Of a DNA stretch of 64,000 bases, positions 1-7,603 are shown piece by piece (position 1 is the first letter of the stretch; each line of letters begins with the position of its first letter). Location of the stretch: contig MJCC01000003.1 in the NCBI GenBank assembly GCA_001766655.1, positions 652,212-716,211 on the forward strand. The letters are read 5' to 3'. The notes beneath the pieces were generated by a model, which was not told where the DNA came from, made no database searches, and was given only the letters and a program-made list of their open reading frames with translations. This DNA is from Phytomonas francai. Taxonomy: Eukaryota > Euglenozoa > Kinetoplastea > Trypanosomatida > Trypanosomatidae. The translations under genes were made by a program, and so were the position numbers.

Positions 1-39
1 GTTTGGAAAACTTTGCGAATCTGTTTACAAGACTCTCTA

Positions 40-1740
40 ATGCTCACTCCTGTTTTTTATTGCGAACAGGATGACGTCTTTGTGATGGTTCGTCTGATAC
101 TTTCTGGTATCTGCAAAATAGCCAATGCCGTTTTCGATATCTGTGGAAACCAATTCACTTTCCACTGTAGCCCGTACTACCTGCGTCTGCGGTTTGATCA
201 AAGACTGGAGGAAGGGAAAGGTGAGAAGGCGACATACGATCTTGAATCCAACACTCTTAAAGTGTGGCTGCCGAAGGAAACAAAAGGTGAGGTGTTTTCT
301 CAGCTAGACAACCCAGGCTACTTAATAGCAACTGAGAAGGAACGAAAGCAGCTTATCACGGTGCTCAACAGTGCGGGCGAAGCCGACAGTGCCCAACATG
401 ATGCAATGGATAGCCTCAGTGAGGATACTAATCCGGAGTACACTCGTGAAGTTGAAGAGACAGAATACGTTCAAACACTTCGGAGTGCTGCATCGCTGAA
501 GGAGGTTGCGGTTGATCGTGTTCACTATGGCTTTGCTAACCATTTTAGTGGCCTTTTTTCCCGCCTTGATACGGACATGGTGCGGGAGATAGTCGCGCTT
601 CCAGAACCTGAAACTACTCTCCCCCAGGAGCGCCGACGTTTACGTCTTGAGAAGGAAAACGACGACTTTAATGAAGAGATTCTCCTTTTAGATTTTGAGG
701 ACGAGAGTGGAGACGTAGCGCAGCTTCTGAGGTACATTCCAAACCACATGCGCGACTTTCAAACTGCGCTGAAAGAAGATAGAGAAGGGAATGCCTCCGT
801 GTCTAACAACCAGGAAGCGTCAGCCACGGTGGCCTATGAAGAAGAGGGCAAGACTGTGGTGGGCGACGGCTGCTTGGAAGTTTGGGCTGGCAATGTTGCG
901 GATTTCCAGCCGCCTGTATTGCACAAGGAAGACGAGGTGGGGGTGCCCACTGCCGCCGACAATGCCCTTCCCTCTTCCAATGACTCCGGCACGCCACCTG
1001 TGGTGAAGGCGGTGGCGGAGGAGAAGGAGATGCTTGGTTTGACGACGCGATCCATCTCTCGGGATGTTCAGATTGCCATTCCACGTTTCAGGCCTGTACT
1101 AAGCCTCACAAAGGAGGAGCAAGACGTCTTAATCCGCCTTAAACCACCTAGACTCCTTTTCCCGCCACCTTTCTCGTTGGTGGCGGCCTTAACAGCAGAT
1201 CTCCTCTTCACTGAGGCGTACGATGACCTCGTAACCGAGGGCACCGGCTGCAGTGAGTCGTTGTGGAACCTTTGTGTGCTAAGCCCCGCGCTGTCCTTCC
1301 TGGATCCTCCTGAAGATTTGTACGATGCATGCGTCTCCTTTGCTCGCAGGGCTCTTATTTACCCTTTGCATCGCCACTTTGCCCTCGTGCAGAGGGTCTT
1401 CGCTGTGGTGGGGGCGCGACTGTTGCTAGGCCGTGCGTACGTGCTACGCGCGCTGCTGCGCATACGCGACGTGCTTGCGCATGCGGAGCACAAGCATGTT
1501 CTCAACATAATATTCCTGGACCCTTTGGTAGGGTTTTGGATGAACATTGCGGCCGCGGATGATCGACTCACAGGGATAGCCTTGGAGATACATGCGCATT
1601 CCGCTCGGACGGAGCCGTTGGAGGTTAAAATTGGTCATTCGTCTAGTCGTGGCGGTGCCTTGCCATTGAGTGGCTTACTGCAAGACGAAAAGAAGACACT
1701 CTATCCGCTTACTTTGCTTAATCTTGGACTTCCTTTATAA
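40..1740 (+). CDS. SHQ1: SHQ1-like H/ACA snoRNP assembly factor
   Basis: The 566-residue product matches SHQ1 along its length. SHQ1 is the chaperone that holds the pseudouridine synthase Cbf5/dyskerin before H/ACA RNP assembly. Residues 1-95 form a CS (p23-like) domain that begins MLTPVF and carries the Shq1-type run 'SPYYLRLRF' followed by 'LPKET'. From about residue 161 the SHQ1-specific helical domain starts with 'YGFANHFSG' and 'ERRRLRLEKENDDFN'. It ends with the hallmark stretch 'SLWNLCVLSPALSFL' and 'RRALIYPLHRHF'. I chose the ATG at 40 because the CS domain starts there; an in-frame TTG at 13 lies further upstream. Residues 240-340 are acidic and of low complexity. The gene is complete and is the first of the plus-strand unit. 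A partner assembly factor, NAF1, lies at 48921 in the same unit. Identification is by motif recognition and is strong. Confidence 0.88.
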   Translation: MLTPVFYCEQDDVFVMVRLILSGICKIANAVFDICGNQFTFHCSPYYLRLRFDQRLEEGKGEKATYDLESNTLKVWLPKETKGEVFSQLDNPGYLIATEKERKQLITVLNSAGEADSAQHDAMDSLSEDTNPEYTREVEETEYVQTLRSAASLKEVAVDRVHYGFANHFSGLFSRLDTDMVREIVALPEPETTLPQERRRLRLEKENDDFNEEILLLDFEDESGDVAQLLRYIPNHMRDFQTALKEDREGNASVSNNQEASATVAYEEEGKTVVGDGCLEVWAGNVADFQPPVLHKEDEVGVPTAADNALPSSNDSGTPPVVKAVAEEKEMLGLTTRSISRDVQIAIPRFRPVLSLTKEEQDVLIRLKPPRLLFPPPFSLVAALTADLLFTEAYDDLVTEGTGCSESLWNLCVLSPALSFLDPPEDLYDACVSFARRALIYPLHRHFALVQRVFAVVGARLLLGRAYVLRALLRIRDVLAHAEHKHVLNIIFLDPLVGFWMNIAAADDRLTGIALEIHAHSARTEPLEVKIGHSSSRGGALPLSGLLQDEKKTLYPLTLLNLGLPL

Positions 1741-2115
1741 AAAAATAAAAAAAAGTAGCATATATACATATCTATAATATAATATAATATAATATATTAT
1801 TTTGGGAAAATACTTTGGTAAGCAAATATGATATAGTGATCAAGACATTGCGTATGGGATTTCTCCTTTATATCAGTTTGAAATTTTTTCCCGCGGTGAT
1901 GGAAACCTCATCGTTTAGCTAAGCTTCAAAAAGGTGTCAATCAACAAACAAGAATAGAAGTGTTTTTAGCTGTCAAAGAATGTTAGACCCACAACAACAT
2001 AAAACACATACACACTAAAGAAACTATTCAACAGTTCTCCTTTACTCTGCGAGCTGTATCGAAAGGATTTATACATAATTCTAAAGAGTTTTCGTATTAG
2101 AACAATAGAACTGCA
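1741..2115 (+). other. Intergenic spacer, AT-rich
   Basis: This spacer starts with an A-rich run after the SHQ1 stop and a TA-rich tract near 1757-1800. It should contain the SHQ1 poly(A) site and the spliced-leader acceptor of the next gene. No ORF or structured RNA is apparent. Confidence 0.5.
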
Positions 2116-3273
2116 ATGAGCAGACAACAACATACTGCATCAATGACGGGAAATGGCACAATCCCTAATGGGGAACAGCAGCGATTTCCCATAGAGGTCG
2201 CCTCTATGTTTTACACAGGTCTCAACGAGCCTAAACCGACATGCATGGATTTTTCTCTTGATGGTCTTTCTTTTATCTCGTCCCACAACGATGATGCTCT
2301 ACGTCTGATCGATGTCGCATCCTTGAACCACACCGAAACCATCCTGTGCGAGCGGTTTGGCATCCACTCGGTGCGCTATACACAGTCAGGGAGTGTCGTG
2401 TGCGTTTCTCCGCGACTCCCGCTTGATGGCCATCTGCACCTTTTAAATCTCGAAACGGCACAGTTCTTTGGGGAGATGGCGTACCTTAACGAACTGGACA
2501 GCGAGATTCACCCTTATCCGAACACGCCCGTGTACTCGACTATCTCGCAGTGCCCCGCCACCGACGTGATCGGGGCGGTGGTGACGACGAAAGGCCGACT
2601 TGCCCTCTTCCATCCCTTAATCTCGGGTGCCATTGCGACGTCGGGCGAGAAGGCGGTGATCGGGAACAAGGTCACCCTCTCATTCAGCCACAATGGCAAC
2701 CACATCGTTATAGGTGATGACCGCCGCATCACCCTGTTCGATCGGCGAGTTCTTTTCTCGTCGCCGATCTCTTGCCTAGAAAATAAAAAAGTGTTCTCCT
2801 CTAGTCCAGAGCTCGCGCGGTGCAAGGGTGCCGAACACTGCATTGATCAGTCTCATCTTTTGTTGTCCTCTTCATTGGGTGAAGTGGTTGTATATAACTG
2901 GAAGCTTGACAAGGTTGTTTGCAACTACTATCACGATGCTGCAAAGCGACACTTTGTCGGCTCCTCAGACGCCATAGGGGCGAAGTACGTCCACCCCAAT
3001 CTGCGTAACTCCATCATTGCGCAGCCAACCTCATCCATGGTTGGCGGCAGGCATCTACTCGTGTATAGTGGATATGAAGGCAACCAAAGTGATGGCGTAG
3101 GAGAAGAGGGGGGAAGTAAAGGTGACTTGAAGTTGGAGCCGCAAGCCGGGCCGCTGTGCTATGAGCTACAGTCAAAGGACAGCGATGTACCCATCGTGTT
3201 AGCAGTCAATCCACGCTATAACCTTGTCGTTACGGCGGCACGAAGCGTAACGTGGTGGGCGTTTAACGAATGA
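2116..3273 (+). CDS. WDR82: WDR82/Swd2-like WD40 protein
   Basis: The 385-residue product has WD40-type repeats, and its order of motifs resembles WDR82/Swd2. The early stretch 'MDFSLDGLSFISSHNDDALR' parallels the Swd2 opening 'FDFSPNG..ISSS.DDS'. It is followed by 'FGIHSVRYTQ' (Swd2 'YGVD.IRYTH') and by short repeats ending in 'ALFHPLISG' and 'ITLFDRR'. WDR82 proteins serve as scaffold subunits in Set1/COMPASS, in PNUTS-PP1 complexes and in cleavage/polyadenylation machinery. In Leishmania a Wdr82 homologue is reported in a PP1 complex linked to transcription termination. WD-dipeptide signatures are weak, and repeats 3-6 are divergent, with an insertion around residues 200-260 and a Gly/Glu-rich loop near 325-345. 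It is certainly a beta-propeller; its identity as WDR82 rather than another WD40 protein is likely but unproven. Confidence 0.62.
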   Translation: MSRQQHTASMTGNGTIPNGEQQRFPIEVASMFYTGLNEPKPTCMDFSLDGLSFISSHNDDALRLIDVASLNHTETILCERFGIHSVRYTQSGSVVCVSPRLPLDGHLHLLNLETAQFFGEMAYLNELDSEIHPYPNTPVYSTISQCPATDVIGAVVTTKGRLALFHPLISGAIATSGEKAVIGNKVTLSFSHNGNHIVIGDDRRITLFDRRVLFSSPISCLENKKVFSSSPELARCKGAEHCIDQSHLLLSSSLGEVVVYNWKLDKVVCNYYHDAAKRHFVGSSDAIGAKYVHPNLRNSIIAQPTSSMVGGRHLLVYSGYEGNQSDGVGEEGGSKGDLKLEPQAGPLCYELQSKDSDVPIVLAVNPRYNLVVTAARSVTWWAFNE

Positions 3274-3652
3274 CGGGGACTTTTGTGTCCTTAAGTGTAA
3301 AAATGTGGCCAAACAAGTCAAAAATCGTTGCCAGAATCGGCGCATAACTGATATATATATATTTTGCTTATTTATTCTTACGCTCGAGGATCAAGGGAAT
3401 ATGGGGACGCCATGGGGACGTAAAAATACTAACACTAGGGTGGAGCATCCCGATGCGTTTGAAAGTTCTAGATGCGTTTTGAATGAATAAAGTTCCGTCA
3501 TCATTTTGTTTTCCACATAAAAAAAAATATATGCGTGTTCTATGCTGACCTTCACCCTACCCTCCCATCTTCATGGACACCTTCTGACCTTTGTTTCAAT
3601 TTTTTCCCCCTATGACAAGTAATCTTGACCTCGTAAAATATAGTCTTCACAC
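3274..3652 (+). other. Intergenic spacer
   Basis: This is the 3' UTR of the WD40 gene and the 5' region of the next gene. An A-rich run lies at 3517-3530. A pyrimidine-rich stretch around 3585-3612 is a plausible trans-splicing signal. A frame of about 60 codons from a GTG at 3305 lacks an ATG and looks like chance. Confidence 0.45.
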
Positions 3653-4201
3653 ATGCGCATATTGGAATCCCAAAAAGCGGTCATAGGGACCTTGCTGAAC
3701 CCATCTAAACGTTCTGCCACAGAACGGAAGCGTGCCTACCTTTTCCTTGCCGTGTACATTTTGGGTTTCATCGCCTTCTGCTGCCACCTTCTCCATTTCA
3801 TTAGTGGCTGGATCGCTCTTTTATTCGTTCAGATAGCGCAGATGATCATCACTATTATTTACGCGTTCAGCATCTATGACTACGGCGATAAGCAGACCAG
3901 TGCGATGGAGTGCGAGCGCACTTGCAATCCGCTTTTGGATGTGTACTTGGTTGTTCGAGTCTTCCAAATAGTGCAATCAGTGTGGCTTAAAAGTTATATA
4001 GCAATCCTTATCTTCACATCTTCTCTCATTTTCTTCATTTGGCGTCTGAGGAAGGGCTACCAATACGTTGATGCGACAAGCCTATGGAGGGATCTGAAAA
4101 GACACGAGTTTGAGAGCTACATGAATCTTGGAATGGACATTGGGCTAATTGGAGTGTCCCTCATAACGATGATTTTTTCTATTATCAATGTGTATGATTA
4201 G
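3653..4201 (+). CDS. Cornichon/Erv14-like membrane protein
   Basis: The 182-residue product has four hydrophobic segments (about 27-48, 51-73, 115-130 and 157-178). The layout and several motifs fit the cornichon family of ER cargo receptors. There is a Cys-x4-Asn-Pro-Leu element ('CERTCNPLL', residues about 84-92) after the second segment, as in cornichon 'CNTLNPL'. A short loop then gives 'YVDATSLWRDLKRHE', matching the cornichon '..D.t.if..l.rh' element just before the last membrane segment. Cornichons recruit transmembrane cargo into COPII vesicles at ER exit sites. The N-terminal 25 residues are basic and cytosolic-looking. Similarity is distant, and a generic four-pass protein of unknown function is the alternative. 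The gene is complete and starts at the first ATG after a pyrimidine-rich leader. Confidence 0.55.
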   Translation: MRILESQKAVIGTLLNPSKRSATERKRAYLFLAVYILGFIAFCCHLLHFISGWIALLFVQIAQMIITIIYAFSIYDYGDKQTSAMECERTCNPLLDVYLVVRVFQIVQSVWLKSYIAILIFTSSLIFFIWRLRKGYQYVDATSLWRDLKRHEFESYMNLGMDIGLIGVSLITMIFSIINVYD

Positions 4202-5013
4202 GTGATAGCGGAAAAGTCGTAATAATTGGGAGTTATTTTGGAAAATCATTCTATTATTCATCCTTAAGCGATATTTCACGATTTATATGATGAATAGTTA
4301 TTTAGCGTATTTGTAACAACTCTGAGATTTTGTATTGAACGAACTGCTGAAGCATGTTCATGTTACTGTTTGGGGCTTAAAATATTAAATTATTATGTCT
4401 TTTTTAAAAAGATTTCTGATGAAATCAAAACATTTAATAAATTAATGCATTTATATTGATGAATATTCCGTCGCAGGTACAGCTGCGTCACGGACAACTG
4501 TCTCCACACAGATGGAGTAATTCCTTTTTGAAGCATTCAATTTTTGTTTTCTTTTATTCTTATCTTCCGTACTAACCAACGGCCCAACTTCCGGGGTTCT
4601 AGACGCTAAACTCCCTAGATAAATTATCATCGCATGAAATTCACCACAGACTATTGAACAAGGTTTTTCCTGTATGCTATCATGATCGAAGACATAATGT
4701 CATAATAATAGTAGTTCATAGAAAAATCGCTCTCAGTTTGGAATTCTGGACTGATGGATTGGATAAGCGCTAACAGTGTTCGGTCGGGGCTTTCCAGCTC
4801 GGAAAGATTTCAATAAAAGCCCCTGTTGGATACCCTAAAAAACACTAGCGAAGTATTTCCCCCACAAAACCAATCCCCCCTGCCCTCGCCTTATGTATAT
4901 ATATATAAGCAAATAAATCCCTTTATATGTATTGTATATTTTATAAAGCTTATTATCAGGTCTCTATAATCCTTTATAGGTCACCGGCGCTTGGCCTTAC
5001 CAAAGAAAGGCTA

Positions 5014-5543
5014 CTAGTTCGTGGTTCCGCGTAGAGGTGGGCGGGGTATCACCACGGGATGCATGTAATCACTCAGTTCCGCATCATCGTCGAGTAAAAT
5101 TTTCATTGTAGTTGTTCCACATAAATCAATCTTCGCCATGTTTCGGTATCGCACGCATCCCAGAAGGGGGAGAAGGGGATGTAAAGACACCATGGAACCG
5201 ATTGATGCATTTCCATTTGAAATGGGAGACTTATCACCACTTTTTTGTATACTTTATCAGATTTGTTCACTGCTAAAATTTGCATACCGTTGGAAGCTGG
5301 GGCTAAGTGTGGTGGAGCCTTGATCGGTGTCGCGGATGATAGTGAATCGAGTATTTATAGCTAGAAGCAAAAAAAAAATCTTCGATTTTTCCCCGTCTCT
5401 AGGGGGAAGGTTTAGTAGGCATATGCATGTGCTGGAGGTTCCCTGATGGTGGCTTCAGCAAAACTATCCTTTGGGGGTTTCAACGTGTTGGGCCACAGGT
5501 CCGGCTTGGCACGGAAACGCGTTTTCTGTTTTTCCAACTCTTC
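5014..5543 (-). pseudogene. Possible decayed minus-strand gene fragments
   Basis: Three pieces read convincingly on the minus strand but in broken frames. Piece one (5543-5412) gives 43 codons ending 'EATIREPPAHAYAY' and a stop, with a stop directly upstream. Piece two (about 5342-5103, same frame) includes 'FSPFWDACDTETWRRLIYV' and ends at TGA. Piece three (5139-5014, shifted frame) starts at an ATG overlapping piece two and ends 'HPVVIPRPPLRGTTN'. Together they suggest a gene remnant with at least one frameshift and several stops, lying antisense to the surrounding plus-strand unit. I do not recognise the family. A short plus-strand frame (5446-5586) overlaps piece one, so the coding strand is not certain, and chance remains possible. 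Confidence 0.3.
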
Positions 5544-5767
5544 TTATTCCGATAACCTTGAGACTACGACAGAGGAGTTCGCTTAGAGAATGGCGTAACA
5601 GAGACTGTCTTTTTTTTTGAACTTTAGAAGGGACAGGCATTGTGGGACGGGTGCTTCTGTTGTATTAAAGAATGAATACATTGGACTACTTTTAAGTCTC
5701 TGAAACTGATTTCATTTATTGAGCTCTTCCTTTTTCATGCAGACGGTCTATTGATGTGAGAACTGAA

Positions 5768-5905
5768 ATGAAAAGTCTTTTGACGGAAATACAATCAGAG
5801 AGATCTAAGTTACAGAGGTACAAAGCTTTGTCTAGTAATAATATGGAGGATCCCCGATATTTTTTCCCGATTGTTGCTACTACAGGAAATCTGTTTCATA
5901 CTTAA
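5768..5905 (+). CDS. Possible 45-residue protein (small ORF)
   Basis: An ATG at 5768 opens a 45-codon frame. It begins with a charged, helix-like stretch rich in Lys, Glu, Gln and Leu ('MKSLLTEIQSERSKLQRY') and ends at TAA. A strong acceptor-like signal (pyrimidine tract and CAG, 5724-5742) sits 25 bases upstream, which fits trans-splicing. The frame is open back to 5723. It could be a real microprotein, or the tail of a decayed gene belonging to the island just upstream. No family is recognised. Confidence 0.25.
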   Translation: MKSLLTEIQSERSKLQRYKALSSNNMEDPRYFFPIVATTGNLFHT

Positions 5906-6040
5906 AATGCGAATGCTATTTTCCATTTTTCACTTATTTTGAAATCACACAAATATGCAATTCCATATTTAGAAAGTAGAAGTACATTAATTGCCGTTTC
6001 ATTTCCACAACCATCCTCGTCTTTCAAGTGCCAAGCAAAT

Positions 6041-6979
6041 ATGTCTCACCTCAGACGATGCACAGCGTGTGGCACTCTCACGATGTTGCAACACTGCCCC
6101 AAATGCCATCGTTCCACCTCGACGTATATAAATTCGTTACCATTTGATCAAGATATATGTCCAGCTTTAGGATATACAGCCCCATCTCCGCGTGTTTGCG
6201 TCTTGACAAAGGGTGACCCAGTCCAATACTCGTCTACTGATCATGCATTGAACCTCGAAACATCCAAATCTGTTAGTAGCGGAAGTGGCATAAGGTCTGA
6301 ATTAAAAAGCCCAACAGAATTCAATGAGGATCTCAACAAATCAACAAAAAATTTAGTCCAAGAAAACATGGCTTTACATCATGAGCTGAGGGAAGATAAA
6401 GCTCAAATGATGCAGTCAGCTCTAGAAATACTGAGTCTTCACGATAGCAACAACGCTGCTCGGCGCTCCAGTTTGGAGTTGATAGAAAGACTCCTTTCTG
6501 ACATTAGGAAGTTGGGACAACAGCAAGACTACTTGGGCTCACCATTAGTAGAGGGGGGTGATTCCAATCGATTGGCACAGATTCCAGCCATCCCGGAAGC
6601 GTTTGTCTGTACACATCAGAATCCGTTGGAAATTCCTGACATCGACAGCCGTGTTTCAAGTAGTAGAGACATATCGATTTCCGGGGGCAGCCAACTGTTG
6701 CTAACCAAGGCACAGGAGGAAATAACCAGACTTCGAGCATTGTTGGAAACGAAAAATTCGAAAATCCATTGGGTCGCAGAACAAACCAGAAAAGCCGAAG
6801 AGACCCTTGATACTTTGATGGTGAATCTCAATGCGGCTGAGGCCACCACACAGGCGGGCGCCAAAGCTTACGAAAATTTGAATCTTGATGCTATTACTGA
6901 CCGTATGGATTATGGTGGGGTTAACTATTCGCTATCACCATCACTAGTCAAGTGCTACGAGAAACTACTGAAACGCTAG
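6041..6979 (+). CDS. Zinc-knuckle and coiled-coil protein, unknown function
   Basis: The 312-residue product starts at the first in-frame ATG (6041), directly followed by a small zinc-binding motif with two Cys-x2-Cys pairs ('RCTACGTLTMLQHCPKCH', about residues 7-23). Residues 25-90 look disordered. Heptad-like helical stretches follow at about 100-170 ('NLVQENMALHHELREDKAQ', then 'SLELIERLLSDIRKL') and 225-285 ('LTKAQEEITRLRALLETK'). The tail ends in 'SPSLVKCYEKLLKR'. A zinc motif joined to coiled coils suggests a structural or adaptor role, for example in the cytoskeleton, but this is inference from composition only. I do not recognise the family. An upstream in-frame TTG at 5939 would add 34 residues that look non-coding. 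Confidence 0.7.
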   Translation: MSHLRRCTACGTLTMLQHCPKCHRSTSTYINSLPFDQDICPALGYTAPSPRVCVLTKGDPVQYSSTDHALNLETSKSVSSGSGIRSELKSPTEFNEDLNKSTKNLVQENMALHHELREDKAQMMQSALEILSLHDSNNAARRSSLELIERLLSDIRKLGQQQDYLGSPLVEGGDSNRLAQIPAIPEAFVCTHQNPLEIPDIDSRVSSSRDISISGGSQLLLTKAQEEITRLRALLETKNSKIHWVAEQTRKAEETLDTLMVNLNAAEATTQAGAKAYENLNLDAITDRMDYGGVNYSLSPSLVKCYEKLLKR

Positions 6980-7204
6980 ATCAGCTATGAGTCGGATTTT
7001 GGGAACCCTTTTCCATACATGTGAGGGGAGAAACTTCGTTTTCGAAATGCAGTCTCAAGCTTGTAGAGGGCAAAACCAAAGGTCATGAAATATAAAAGCT
7101 TTTATTGTTACTGTGGTGGGTGGAATTATATTTTCGTCATTTCTCACAAGTAGGATTTTATAAATAGTCTCACCTGTCGTTTAACACCTTTTCTTTTTCA
7201 CATC

Positions 7205-7245
<41 letters not shown>

Positions 7246-7246
7246 N

Positions 7247-7287
<41 letters not shown>

Positions 7288-7603
7288 GAGGAAAGTTTCC
7301 CTATGCCTAAAACACAAGTTATAAAATATTCTTTTTTTTTTTTTGCGCTAGCAACAAAGCATAAATTAAACCGGTAAGCAAAAGCTCTTTGTGTATGTGT
7401 GTGTATACAAAATAGTATGCTTGTTGTAAACTGTTCGAAATTTTACCATGACCATTTTTTATTACTATTATTGCGCATGGTCGCGTTTCTTTTGTCTAAA
7501 TTCCAATTCTAAACCACAAATCTTTCCCATTTCTATTTCCTTTGTTATCAAAAGAGCAATTGCACACTATTGTTATCTGAAATAAACTGCCCTTTGAGGG
7601 TGA
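6980..7603 (+). other. Intergenic spacer with long TA microsatellite
   Basis: This spacer is AT-rich, with the (TA)n block at 7206-7284, a T run at 7331-7344 and pyrimidine-rich DNA at about 7485-7550 that could drive trans-splicing of the next gene. No ORF of note. Confidence 0.5.
7206..7284. repeat. (TA)n microsatellite, 79 bases, with one ambiguous base
   Basis: An uninterrupted alternating TA tract contains a single undetermined base (n) at 7246. The ambiguous base suggests the assembly is uncertain here and the true length may differ. Confidence 0.95.

Larger units (their letters stand above)
4202..6040 (+). other. 1.8-kb gene-poor region with a GC-richer decayed island
   Basis: The outer parts (4202-4980 and 5590-5720) are AT-rich spacer. 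From about 4985 to 5590 the DNA is richer in GC and resembles coding sequence, yet no frame is open for more than about 60 codons. Short coding-like pieces on the minus strand are listed separately as a possible pseudogene. A small plus-strand frame lies at 5768-5905. An inverted repeat CGCAG/CTGCG with a 6-base loop lies at 4472-4487. No RNA gene could be recognised. Confidence 0.5.

Noticed and set aside
4408..4490. C-box-like TGATGA motifs and a CGCAG/CTGCG stem suggesting a small nucleolar RNA
   Set aside because: No matching D boxes or guide spacing could be found, and AT-rich spacers give such motifs by chance.
5939..6040. N-terminal extensions from TTG or GTG codons (also at 13, 23911, 44384, 45873, 48909, 52994, 55543 and 57561)
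   Set aside because: Trypanosomatid mRNAs start translation at ATG. These extensions look like UTR, several cross pyrimidine tracts, and the one at 44384 lies inside a continuing frame.
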